Shown piece by piece: positions 8,289 to 16,571 of a DNA stretch of 64,000 bases. The notes under the pieces are model-generated. The model searched no databases. It had not been told where the DNA came from and saw nothing but the letters and a program-made list of their open reading frames with translations. The position numbers and the translations under genes were made by a program. Numbering within the stretch: position 1 is the stretch's first letter; the number at the start of each line of letters is the position of its first letter. The stretch covers positions 1 to 64,000 of the forward strand of contig NZ_LQOU01000035.1 of the NCBI RefSeq assembly GCF_002102155.1, read 5' to 3'. The DNA comes from Mycobacterium europaeum (GTDB lineage Bacteria > Actinomycetota > Actinomycetes > Mycobacteriales > Mycobacteriaceae).

Positions 8289-9386
8289 TCAGCCGAGCGC
8301 TGCGCGAATCACGCGTGCGACGGCTGCGGCCAACCCAACAGGCACCGCATTGCCGATTTGTTTGGCAATCTCGATTTTGGAACCGCACCATGCGAATGAT
8401 TCCGGGAAGTCCTGCAGCAGTGCGGCTTCCAGATGTGTGATTACCCGATTTACGCGCTTGCGCGGATTCTTCCGGTCCCACTGCGGGTGAAGATACTGCC
8501 CCTTTTCGGGCTTGAAGAATTCCGTACGGATCGTAAGCGAAGGGGCATCCCACCGCATACGTCCCATTACGTCGGTTGTGCCGGTGGGCTTGTTCCGCCA
8601 GCAATCCGGCAACAATTCGTCAGGAAGGTCGAACCTGCCGCCGCCAGGTGGGATGCAGTCGTAGCGAAGTAACGACGATTCACGCGGGTTCCGGCCGAAG
8701 TGTAAGTCGAGCCATTTGAATTCACCCGGGACGACCTCTCCGAAGAAGCTCGTCCGAGTGTCCGGCAGCGAGGTCGTCGAAGGCCGTTCCGGCAACTTCC
8801 GTATTCGATCCCTAACAGTACTCCACGGCTCGAGTCCGGGATTCGGGTGTCTTGCGTGCGTCGGCGCTGGCAGGTCAATTAGCCCCATCCGTGACCCGAT
8901 GACAATTGTCCGGGGTCTCCGCTGTGCAACACCGTAGTCCGCAGCAAGCAAGACGCCATGGGATAGCTTGTAGTCGCTGATCATCCCATTCTTGGCTTCA
9001 TCGATCAGCAGCTGGAATTCAGCGCTACTTCTAAATCGATCGACGTTCTCGATGACAAACACCTGGGGATGGGCCTGTTCGACCACCTGCAGGTAGCTCT
9101 TCCAAAGCTTGTTTCGCGGGTCGTCGACGTCCTTGGAGCCAAGGTTTGAGAAACCTTGGCATGGTGGCCCCCCGATGACTATGTCGGCCTCTGGCACTCC
9201 GTCCGCGAGCGCGTCGTTGATATCGCCCCAATAGGTGTGGTCTTCACCAAAGTTCGCCGCATATGTTGCGGCTGCGCAGAGGTTCGACTCAACGGCTAAC
9301 ACCGGCCTGAAGCCGTGACGAACGAAACCGGACGTCATCCCCCCACAACCTGCGAAAAGATCGATCATCGTCCGGGGCTTGGGCAC
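8289..9386 (-). CDS. DNA (cytosine-5) methyltransferase, partner of the NaeI-like endonuclease
   Basis: 365 aa with the ordered C5-methylase motifs: I DLFAGCGGMTSGF (SAM binding), IV IGGPPCQGFS with the catalytic Cys, VI VIENVDRF, VIII YGVAQRRPRTIVIG, a variable target-recognition region, and X IGNAVPVGLAAAVARV. It should transfer methyl from SAM to cytosine and protect host DNA from the neighbouring endonuclease. The divergent vsr gene starts 64 bp away. Vsr proteins normally repair T:G mismatches from 5-methylcytosine deamination, which supports C5 (not N4) methylation here. Confidence 0.92.
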   Translation of the reverse strand: MPKPRTMIDLFAGCGGMTSGFVRHGFRPVLAVESNLCAAATYAANFGEDHTYWGDINDALADGVPEADIVIGGPPCQGFSNLGSKDVDDPRNKLWKSYLQVVEQAHPQVFVIENVDRFRSSAEFQLLIDEAKNGMISDYKLSHGVLLAADYGVAQRRPRTIVIGSRMGLIDLPAPTHARHPNPGLEPWSTVRDRIRKLPERPSTTSLPDTRTSFFGEVVPGEFKWLDLHFGRNPRESSLLRYDCIPPGGGRFDLPDELLPDCWRNKPTGTTDVMGRMRWDAPSLTIRTEFFKPEKGQYLHPQWDRKNPRKRVNRVITHLEAALLQDFPESFAWCGSKIEIAKQIGNAVPVGLAAAVARVIRAALG

Positions 9387-9450
9387 GCCGACATCGTATT
9401 GGCCCCCACCGACAAGTGACGTGTCGGCGCGCCGTTCCTACGCTAGACGG

Positions 9451-9888
9451 ATGACTGAGTCGTGGGCCTCCTCTCCTGCGACCAGGGCTAGCATGCGGTC
9501 GAACAAGAGCAGAGACACCAAGCCTGAGGTAGCGCTACGCTCAGCTGTGCACCGACTTGGCCTCCGGTACAGGGTGTCGGTGCGACCACTAACGAACCTG
9601 AGACGCACAGCCGACCTCGTCTTCCCGAAGCAGAAAGTCGCGGTCTTCCTCGATGGATGTTTCTGGCACGGGTGCCCTCAACACCACACCGTAGCGGTAA
9701 CCAACGCTCGGTTTTGGGCTGACAAAGTCAGCGGCAACATGGCACGTGACCGCGACACCGACCGGCGGCTGTCAGACGCCGGATGGGCAAGCATTCGGAT
9801 CTGGGAACATGAAGAACCCCAGGCCGCTGCCCTTCGCGTCCGCGATGTCGTATTCGCGCGGAGGGATCAGGGCCAGACCGGCCAGTAG
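9451..9888 (+). CDS. vsr: Very short patch repair (Vsr) mismatch endonuclease
   Basis: 145 aa from the ATG at 9451 (MTESWAS...); the longer frame upstream runs into the divergent promoter and is not used. Typical Vsr features are MRSNKSRDTKPEVALRSAVHRLG near the N-terminus, then VAVFLDGCFWHGCPQH with the catalytic Asp and zinc-binding Cys/His residues, and IRIWEHE near the C-terminus. Vsr nicks 5' of the T in T:G mismatches made by deamination of 5-methylcytosine. It is divergent from the NaeI-associated methyltransferase and probably limits its mutagenic cost. Confidence 0.92.
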   Translation: MTESWASSPATRASMRSNKSRDTKPEVALRSAVHRLGLRYRVSVRPLTNLRRTADLVFPKQKVAVFLDGCFWHGCPQHHTVAVTNARFWADKVSGNMARDRDTDRRLSDAGWASIRIWEHEEPQAAALRVRDVVFARRDQGQTGQ

Positions 9889-10015
9889 GTAGCCCGGAAC
9901 ACAGGACGTCGTCCTCGCCCTTGAAGCTGATCGCACATCGCGACACGCTCTTCAACATCTAGGCTGCGGCTTGTCAGTAGTGCGTCTTGGACCTACCGGC
10001 CGACAGGGAGCCAGC

Positions 10016-11911
10016 ATGACGCGCGCTCAGCTTCACCCCGGACGTCTGCGGTGTTTGTTACGTTCCACGAGAAGTTACATGGCGTCAGGAGCGGCCTTGA
10101 GCAACATCCACGACGAGTTGTCTGAGATGTGGATTAAAGGCGTGTTTGAGCCAACGATTCACTACATTCGGTTTCCAGTCTTCAAGAACTTGGCTCCGAA
10201 TATGACGATAGACTTCAGCCATCCAGTTACCGCCCTAGTCGGGACGAATGGATCAAATAAGACGGCGATTTTGCGCGCGCTGCAAGGATGTCCAACCGGA
10301 AATGATCTCGGCAATTACTGGTTCGGTACCGCAATGGATGCAATTCCAGCGGAGGCACGTCATCGGTTCATCTATGGTCGGAATTCTAATTCAGTCGACG
10401 GAGTCGTCGAAGTTGTTAAGACACGCATTGGCCGCCGGCGAAGCAGCAGGTCCAGGAAAGAAATAGATCCCGATTTATTTGAACCAAGTCGGCCTTTGAC
10501 CAACCCGCCCGATAGTATGGAGAGATACCCCTTCAAGGAGACACCTCCAAGTGATGGATCGAAAACCCGGTGGAATACTATTGATAAAGAGGTTCTATAT
10601 CTTGACTTCCGTTCGCAATTATCCGCATTCGACTGGGCGTTCTACCATGCGGAAGCGTACCATACCGGATCGCTCACTTTTCTCCAGGCTCTGCGATTAC
10701 GTAAAGCGGCAATACGAAAGCGATCTAGACGACTGGCCGCCGCAATTAGCGACAGCAGACAGTCCGATGTTTGGTATGGTATCGAACGAATTATTCAACC
10801 GATCCACGACGTAACCGCGGAAGAACTTGGCGTTATCAAGGCTATTTTGGGAAGGGACTATGAGTCGATTCGCATCATTCATCATCGCTATTTCGGCAGG
10901 CAGGGTGGTTGGACAGTACTGATGAAGACTTCTGGTATCCAGTACTCGGAAGCCTTTGCCGGAAGCGGTGAATATGCAGCTGTAATGCTAGTTTGTTCCG
11001 TGGTTCAGGCAGCACCCAAATCTCTGATTTTGCTAGACGAGCCTGAAGTCTCCCTCCACCCTTCGGCCCAGCGGGCAGTAGTGAATTTTCTGTCGAACAC
11101 AGCCCGTCAACGCCACCATCAAATAATATTTGCGACGCATTCTCCCGAAATGGTTCGCACGCTTCCCGTGAACGCGATCAAGGTGTTATCGATCCGAGCA
11201 GACGACGGGAGGGTGGATATTCCATCCCAACAGGTTGCGCCTCATGCCGCGTTCGAGGCCGTCGGCGCTTCGTACGACCACCCCACGGTGGTTGTTGAAG
11301 ATCGCCTCGCCGCGGCGCTCGTCGCGCGCGCGATCAAGGACCTCACAATTGCACCATCCGTCGACGTAAAGTTCATCCCCGGAGGCGCCGCTACTCTGTG
11401 GAGCCATTACCTTCCGATGTGGGCCCACGATGAACGCGAAAGCCTGCTGTTGCTTCTAGACGGCGATCAATCTACCGCGCAGCCACCAGCCTCGGGTCAA
11501 GTTGCGCCAGATGATTTGGAGTCGACGGTCGTTGATGCATTGAAAGGCAACCAACCAAAATTACCGTACGGAGCTAATGAGAAAGACAGCTCCACGCACC
11601 GCGCTGAGTCACTTCGTAAAGTGCTCGACTGGCGGGGTTCCTTCGTGAGCTTCTTCCCTTTTGATACCCCAGAAGAGTTTCTGCTCCGTGCACGTGCCAG
11701 TCGCCTTGGCGAGGGTCCCCGAGAGGAACAAGCGGCCGATAGCAAGGCGGCATGGAGTGACATCGCCGCCAACGAGTTAGGCCGGCAAGCGTCAGGTGAC
11801 GAAATATTTGTGTTTCAGCAGGCCGAGATAAACAAGTTGCCGTCTACTAATGAGTCAGTGTTGGCTATCGCGGCGATTGTCCAGACGTTTGTAGAAGGAG
11901 TCAGGCCATGA
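10016..11911 (+). CDS. OLD-like ABC ATPase with C-terminal TOPRIM-like domain (putative ATP-dependent nuclease)
   Basis: 631 aa from the ATG at 10016, which follows AGGGAG; an ATG at 10079 is also possible. ABC/RecF-type motifs: Walker A GTNGSNKT (about 76-83, with Asn where Gly is usual before Lys), signature-like FAGSGEYAAVML, Walker B LILLDEPEVSLHP and H-loop FATHSPEMV. C-terminal VVVED (about 425) and LLLLLDGD (about 480) resemble the acidic residues of a TOPRIM nuclease. Its stop overlaps the start of the second C5 methylase. Codon use is AT-rich for this genome, suggesting recent transfer. The nuclease role is inferred. Confidence 0.75.
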   Translation: MTRAQLHPGRLRCLLRSTRSYMASGAALSNIHDELSEMWIKGVFEPTIHYIRFPVFKNLAPNMTIDFSHPVTALVGTNGSNKTAILRALQGCPTGNDLGNYWFGTAMDAIPAEARHRFIYGRNSNSVDGVVEVVKTRIGRRRSSRSRKEIDPDLFEPSRPLTNPPDSMERYPFKETPPSDGSKTRWNTIDKEVLYLDFRSQLSAFDWAFYHAEAYHTGSLTFLQALRLRKAAIRKRSRRLAAAISDSRQSDVWYGIERIIQPIHDVTAEELGVIKAILGRDYESIRIIHHRYFGRQGGWTVLMKTSGIQYSEAFAGSGEYAAVMLVCSVVQAAPKSLILLDEPEVSLHPSAQRAVVNFLSNTARQRHHQIIFATHSPEMVRTLPVNAIKVLSIRADDGRVDIPSQQVAPHAAFEAVGASYDHPTVVVEDRLAAALVARAIKDLTIAPSVDVKFIPGGAATLWSHYLPMWAHDERESLLLLLDGDQSTAQPPASGQVAPDDLESTVVDALKGNQPKLPYGANEKDSSTHRAESLRKVLDWRGSFVSFFPFDTPEEFLLRARASRLGEGPREEQAADSKAAWSDIAANELGRQASGDEIFVFQQAEINKLPSTNESVLAIAAIVQTFVEGVRP

Positions 11912-12936
11912 GACCGGACGAAGTTTCGGTCGTTGACTTTTTTGCTGGTTGCGGCGGCACTAGCATGGGGTTCCGTGACGCCGGGCTCAACGTTGTTGGG
12001 GCTATAGATCATGATCAGGACAGTGCCAATACATTCAAGGCAAATTTTTCTAATATTCCCGTTCTGACGCGTGATATTCGAGATCTAGAGGTCGATGAAG
12101 TCGAGGCTCTCCTCTCGGGCGGAGGAGTTCGGATGTTTTCTGGCTGCGCCCCATGTCAGCCATTTTCACGACATAACAAACACAAATTTAGAGGAGATCC
12201 TAGAAGGACGCTGTTGCAGCAATTTCAGCGTTTTGTTTCTGCTTTGCACCCAGAGCTCGTAGTAGTAGAGAACGTTCCCGGCCTCCAGTCGACCAACAAT
12301 AGCGAGCCGCTGCGCGCGTTTCTACGTGAGCTTGTCAGGCTGGGCTACGACACCGAGTTAGCAGTACTCCGTGCACTCGAATTCGGAGTGCCCCAAGAGC
12401 GACGACGCCTGGTGATCGTCGCTTCACGCATCGGCATCGCTGCATTGCCCCGACCGACCCATGTCGTCACAAAGCGGCCAGCCCGAACAGTGCGAAGGGC
12501 GATCGGCCATCTGAGGCCACTCACCGACGGCGGCGTGGACAGGTTCGATCCTGACCATGCTGCAATGCGTCTGTCCGAAGCCAATAAGGTCCGTATTCGA
12601 GCTACGCCGGAGGGTGGCGATCGCCGCAACTGGGATCGAGCGCTTCTATCCGATTGCCATTTGGCCCATGGCGGTCACACAGACGCCTACGGTCGCATGT
12701 GGTGGGACAAGCCCGCGTCAGGCCTGACCACCCGCTGCCTTTCTTATTCGAATGGGCGATTTGGTCACCCGGAACAAGACCGTGCGATCAGCCTCCGTGA
12801 GGCGGCCTTGATCCAGACTTTTCCGCAATCATTCCGATTTAAGGGCTCGCTTACCTCTCGGGGGCGGCAGGTCGGAAACGCAGTACCACCCGTGATGGCA
12901 AAGCGCATTGCCCAAGCGCTACTCAAGTCTCATTGA
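11908..12936 (+). CDS. Second DNA (cytosine-5) methyltransferase
   Basis: 342 aa. C5-methylase motifs in order: I DFFAGCGGTSMGF, IV SGCAPCQPFS with the catalytic Cys, VI VVVENVPGL, VIII FGVPQERRRLVIVAS, X VGNAVPPVMAKRIAQAL. It differs clearly from the 8289-9386 enzyme (APCQPFS versus PPCQGFS), so target sequences probably differ. The ATG lies inside the end of the OLD-like gene (4-bp overlap, preceded by GAAGGAG), so the two products are made together. A natural reading is that it protects host DNA from the upstream ATPase/TOPRIM protein. Confidence 0.92.
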   Translation: MRPDEVSVVDFFAGCGGTSMGFRDAGLNVVGAIDHDQDSANTFKANFSNIPVLTRDIRDLEVDEVEALLSGGGVRMFSGCAPCQPFSRHNKHKFRGDPRRTLLQQFQRFVSALHPELVVVENVPGLQSTNNSEPLRAFLRELVRLGYDTELAVLRALEFGVPQERRRLVIVASRIGIAALPRPTHVVTKRPARTVRRAIGHLRPLTDGGVDRFDPDHAAMRLSEANKVRIRATPEGGDRRNWDRALLSDCHLAHGGHTDAYGRMWWDKPASGLTTRCLSYSNGRFGHPEQDRAISLREAALIQTFPQSFRFKGSLTSRGRQVGNAVPPVMAKRIAQALLKSH

Positions 12937-13372
12937 GAGGACCATGACGCTATCTGGGCCGTCGCCAGCAAAAGTACTGTGTCCGATCCAACGCCAGCCG
13001 AAACATTGAGTCACAGTGGCTCAAGCTGCATTTTACGACGGCTTGTCGTACCCATGGCTGACAGTTGGTTGATCGAGGGCCAGGGTTGCGGGGCGTGTAT
13101 GACTCTCGATGGATGACCTTCAAGACCTTTATGGGTCGGCATTCGGCGGCCCTGGTACTGAGCTGAGTGAGCATCTGCTCCGACGCCACCACCAGCGTGC
13201 CGCGGCGTTGCGACGAACCCAGTCGGGCCACTGAGCCAAGTCGCTATAACCAGCGATGACCAAATCGATTCAGGCGGGCCGGGTGAGCTCGAATTCGCCA
13301 CCAAAGGATTATGAGCCCGAAGCCTCCGCGAGACGCGATCTGGACCGGTCGAACCAACGAATTCAAAAGGAG
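12937..13372. other. Intergenic stretch at the right edge of the defence island, no gene recognised
   Basis: Non-coding by eye; short frames have no plausible start or domain. No tRNA, integrase gene or clear att-like repeat is seen, so how the island arrived is not explained. The decayed VOC copy begins immediately to the right. Confidence 0.4.
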
Positions 13373-13832
13373 TTCACGTCCACGGCCGCGATGGCAACGC
13401 CGACAGCCACCCATCGGAAAGCAACTTGAGCAGCTGCCCATCCGGGTCACGGATCAGCGCCATCGCCTAGGTCACCGTGCCGTCGACCACCGCTCCCCCG
13501 AACTCGACGACCTTCTCCAACGCGCCACGAAGAGCGGACACCGAAAACGACATATGGTTCAGGCCAAGCTGATCCCTCACGCGTTCCTAGGCGGTATGGA
13601 CCTGACGTTTCGAGTAGTCCATGAGTTCGAGCATGAAGCCGTCGCGCACCAAGTAGGTCGCGTGCATCCCAAGTGGCTCGGGAAGCCCCACAAGCTCGGT
13701 TGTGGGCCCGTCGGGCGGATCAAGTTCCCACCATAACTGAAATCCCAACACGTTCTCGTAGAACCTCCGCGACCGCTCGTGATCGGAGAGACACAATCCG
13801 ACGTGGTTAAAGGTCGTCCGGTGACCAGTCAT
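13373..13832 (-). pseudogene. VOC (glyoxalase/bleomycin-resistance fold) pseudogene
   Basis: Decayed copy of the intact gene at 15928-16380. From an ATG at 13832 it reads TTFNHVGLCLSDHERSRRFY and on to MDYSKRQVHTA, then hits TAG where the intact copy has TCG (Ser). The frame continues with clear homology (ERVRDQLGLNHMSFSV), meets a second TAG in place of GAG (Glu), and ends GQLLKLLSDGWLSALPSRP before its own stop at about 13373. The damage seen is two in-frame amber codons, with no frameshift, so the loss looks recent. Confidence 0.88.
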
Positions 13833-13961
13833 CGCGGCCATTCTCGACAGAACCGACGAGCGTAACAACGTCATCGAAGACGCCATCGTCGACCGACCGC
13901 CACCCCGACACCTTCAACCTTAACGAGCTAGCCATCAACGCCGAGCTCCGTCAAAGTGCCC
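13382..13961. repeat. Segmental duplication, decayed copy
   Basis: Contains the VOC pseudogene and the P450 fragment. It aligns with 15932-16571 in the same orientation, for example the shared run GACAGCCACCCATCGGAAAG. About 60 bp of the intergenic part is missing here relative to the intact copy. The two copies enclose the hypothetical gene at 14059 and the SCO6745-like gene at 14939. Confidence 0.85.
13875..13961 (+). pseudogene. Cytochrome P450 5' fragment
   Basis: This stretch matches the first coding part of the intact P450 gene (16469-17722), namely the region encoding DDAIVDF...DAFNLNE...AVNAELRQ. The upstream leader and first codons are deleted and homology stops at about 13961. It sits divergent from the VOC pseudogene, just as the intact P450 is divergent from the intact VOC gene, so both come from one duplicated segment. 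Confidence 0.75.
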
Positions 13962-14058
13962 GGCGGCGTAGAACGCGAATTACGGTTACCTCTGGTGGGC
14001 TACATCGCTGACGGGCGAAAAGGCGGCCCCACTCGAGGAGCACGACGCAAGGAGCGAC

Positions 14059-14817
14059 ATGAACAGCGGTCACAACCCGAGCGAACCGACCTCTGCCGAC
14101 TGGCACCTCGCCACCCTCGCTCACGTATGGAGCTACCAAAACAGGGCGATCATCGCGGGAGCTGACCGGCTCGAGGCCCATTCCCCGGCCGACCGGGCGC
14201 GCTCGCTGGAGGCGCTCGGAGACCGGGTGCGCGCCCTCGTCGCGACACTCGACGACAGCTGGCTCGTCGCAACGGCCGTCTTCATGGTCGACGATCTCTA
14301 CAAGTCCTGCTTCCGCGAGTTTCGCTGGTCACCGGGCGTCGCCGACTACATCGCCGGCAGCGCGGGCGTGTTCATGCACGCGTTCACCGAGCGCGGGTTC
14401 GTGCTGAACTATGTCATCGACAACACCGAGTCAGAAGCCGACCTCGCCGAGCTGCTCACCTATGTGCCAGAAGTCTTCCGAGCGGCGGGCCTGCGTGTCG
14501 TCGGACCGCAACTCATGGCGCTCGAGATCATGGAGCGCATCGAAGGTCGACCCCGAGATGTCGCCACGATCCCGTCCACGATTGATGAGGGCCAGCACCT
14601 TGCCGAAGAGTTCGTCACCCAGTGCCACACGGATCGTCGGTCCTACGTGTACCTCAATCTGCAACTCGCCGAGGACAATTCGCGGCAATCGCTCGACGTT
14701 GCCCTGTCGAACACCGACGCACCCGGGGCGCTAGTGGTTTTCCGCAATCAGCCTCCGGCCGCCGGCACAACGGTGGAAGTCTCCGCGCCACCCGGAGTGA
14801 CGATGCCAACCGTCTGA
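14059..14817 (+). CDS. Hypothetical protein
   Basis: 252 aa, not recognised. It starts at an ATG after an AAGGAG ribosome site (CGCAAGGAGCGACATG). Mostly soluble and rather acidic, with helical segments such as DRLEAHSPADRARSLEALGDRVRALVATL and a C-terminal hydrophilic tail (VEVSAPPGVTMPTV). No signal peptide, membrane segment, repeat or metal-binding motif is obvious. It lies between the two copies of the VOC/P450 duplication and may have been carried with it. Confidence 0.6.
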   Translation: MNSGHNPSEPTSADWHLATLAHVWSYQNRAIIAGADRLEAHSPADRARSLEALGDRVRALVATLDDSWLVATAVFMVDDLYKSCFREFRWSPGVADYIAGSAGVFMHAFTERGFVLNYVIDNTESEADLAELLTYVPEVFRAAGLRVVGPQLMALEIMERIEGRPRDVATIPSTIDEGQHLAEEFVTQCHTDRRSYVYLNLQLAEDNSRQSLDVALSNTDAPGALVVFRNQPPAAGTTVEVSAPPGVTMPTV

Positions 14818-14938
14818 CCCGGACTGCGCCCGGCGCTTCGGGTCAGCCAGCCGGATCCAGTTGAGCGACAACCTTTCCGACCTGCGCTGACCGCTCACTG
14901 CGTGCGATCCCACCTCGGTCGCATCGCCCGTTGGCCGT

Positions 14939-15697
14939 TCAGGTCGCGGCGTTGGCTTTCAGCGAGTCCAGGGCGCCGGCGCTGAGCCGGGCGAGTTCAC
15001 CGGCCTCGTCCGGGGTGAGGGTGGCCGCGAAAATCTCGGCCATCCGGCGGTTGGTCGCCTGCTCGACCTCGGCGTAGCGGTCCTTCTTATCCGCGCCGTC
15101 GGCGAACGGCTCGGGCCAGCCGAACATCGCGGCGTACTGATGCCCCTTGTTCAGCATGTGCGCTTCGATGGGGGTGATACCGGAAATCGTGAGGGCATTG
15201 AAATGCACACCGCCGCGCAGCTCACGCAGGATCTGCATGACCTGCAGCGCCCGCGCGGGCGCGTCGTCGGCCAACGGCATGGTGCGCCAGCCCGCATACA
15301 GCGGCAGCCCCCCGTCCGGTGTCACCGCGATGATCTTTTCCCCCAGCGCCGCGATGCGGTCCAGCCCTTCGGCGCCGGCCAGGTGCCTACGGCCGAAGCC
15401 GGCGAACTGCTCCCAGTACACCTCGGCCGCGCCGCTCGCGCCGCGGACCGCGACGCCTTCCTCCCACATGCCCCGCAGGAACGCGGGCTCGAACGCCACG
15501 AACACCGAACTGACCGCGACGCCGGTGGCCTCGCCCAGCACTCCGCCGCGGCCGGCAACGTATCCGGCGAGCGGGTTCTGGTAACCGGCCGCGATGCTTT
15601 CGGCGAACGTCTCGGGGTGCAGCATGAACACCGCAACCGCTTGTTCGATCGGCGAACCCGCGGCGACGGCGGCGTCGAGCACCTCGTTGTGACTCAT
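14939..15697 (-). CDS. SCO6745-like protein of unknown function
   Basis: 252 aa from the ATG at 15697, preceded by AGGAG; the longer frame start at 15715 lacks a ribosome site. The layout (a short N-terminal segment on gas-type FMLHPETF, AGYVAGRGGVLG, a central helical region and a late HFNALTISGITPIEAHMLNKG segment with conserved His) resembles the actinobacterial SCO6745 family, which has no settled function. The similarity is judged by eye and is moderate. It is convergent with the hypothetical gene at 14059. Confidence 0.55.
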   Translation of the reverse strand: MSHNEVLDAAVAAGSPIEQAVAVFMLHPETFAESIAAGYQNPLAGYVAGRGGVLGEATGVAVSSVFVAFEPAFLRGMWEEGVAVRGASGAAEVYWEQFAGFGRRHLAGAEGLDRIAALGEKIIAVTPDGGLPLYAGWRTMPLADDAPARALQVMQILRELRGGVHFNALTISGITPIEAHMLNKGHQYAAMFGWPEPFADGADKKDRYAEVEQATNRRMAEIFAATLTPDEAGELARLSAGALDSLKANAAT

Positions 15698-15927
15698 GGC
15701 TTTTCTCCTAATCAAGCTGTCGGTTCATGCCGGTGTTCCCTGCTGCGTGGGTCGACGCTACTCCTGGCGATCGCGGCGACGACTTCGAGGACGTCGGCGG
15801 CCTCTTTGACGAGGGCGTCGGTGGCCGTCGGCGATGAGTTCGTCGACCTGGCCTTGACCGAGACGGTAATGGCGTGGGTGCGAACAGAAGCTTCCAACCA
15901 GTACTCCCGCGCGTCTCGCCGCCCGAT

Positions 15928-16380
15928 TTACGGCCTTGGTGGCAAAGCCGACAGCCACCCATCGGAAAGCAACTCCAACAGCTGCCCGTCGGGATCCCGG
16001 ATCATCGCTATCGCCTCGGTCACCGTCTCCTCGACCACCGCTCCCCCGAACTCCACGACCTTCTCCAGCGCGCCGCCGAGATCGGACACCGAAAACGAGA
16101 TGTGCGTCAGCCCAATCTGATCCATGACCCGTTCCGAGCCGGCATGGACCTGACGTTTCGAGTAGTCCATCAGTTCGAGCACGAACCCGTCGCGCACCAA
16201 GTAAGTCGCATGCACCCCGAGCGGCTCGGGAAGCTGCACCAGCTTGGCGGTGGGGCCGTCGGGCGGATCCAGCTCCCACCAGAACTGGAACCCGAGCACA
16301 TTCTCGTAGAACCGCCGCGACCGCTCCCGATCGGAGACGCACAGGCCGACGTGGTTGAAGGTCGTCCGGTGACTACTCAT
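15928..16380 (-). CDS. VOC family protein (glyoxalase/bleomycin-resistance fold)
   Basis: 150 aa from the ATG at 16380 (MSSHRTTFNHVGLCVSD). VOC proteins have two beta-alpha-beta-beta-beta modules building a metal site. Here NHVGLCVSDRERSRRFYENVLGF opens module 1, LTHISFSVSDLGGALEKV opens module 2, and IRDPDGQLLELLSDG is the classic C-terminal strand with a metal-ligand Glu. Likely a small lyase, dioxygenase or isomerase; the substrate is unknown. It is divergent from the P450 gene at 16469, and a decayed duplicate lies at 13373-13832. Confidence 0.85.
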   Translation of the reverse strand: MSSHRTTFNHVGLCVSDRERSRRFYENVLGFQFWWELDPPDGPTAKLVQLPEPLGVHATYLVRDGFVLELMDYSKRQVHAGSERVMDQIGLTHISFSVSDLGGALEKVVEFGGAVVEETVTEAIAMIRDPDGQLLELLSDGWLSALPPRP

Positions 16381-16571
16381 CGCGGCCTTTCTCGACAGAA
16401 CCCACGAGCGTAATAATGCAAAGATAGTGCAGATAGCCGAGCGCCCGGAATGGTGGAGGCCCGACCAGATGACAACCCGTCCCGACGTCACCGACGACGC
16501 CATCGTCGACTTCGACCACCACTCCGACGCCTTCAACCTGAACGAAAACGCCGTCAACGCCGAGCTGCGCC
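15932..16571. repeat. Segmental duplication, intact copy
   Basis: Covers nearly all of the intact VOC gene, the VOC/P450 divergent intergenic region and about the first 100 bp of the P450 gene. It matches the decayed copy at 13382-13961. Confidence 0.85.

Noticed and set aside
15712..15897. 61-codon minus-strand frame between SCO6745-like and VOC genes
   Set aside because: A helical-looking end (ALVKEAADVLEVVAA) drew attention, but no start signal or family could be named.
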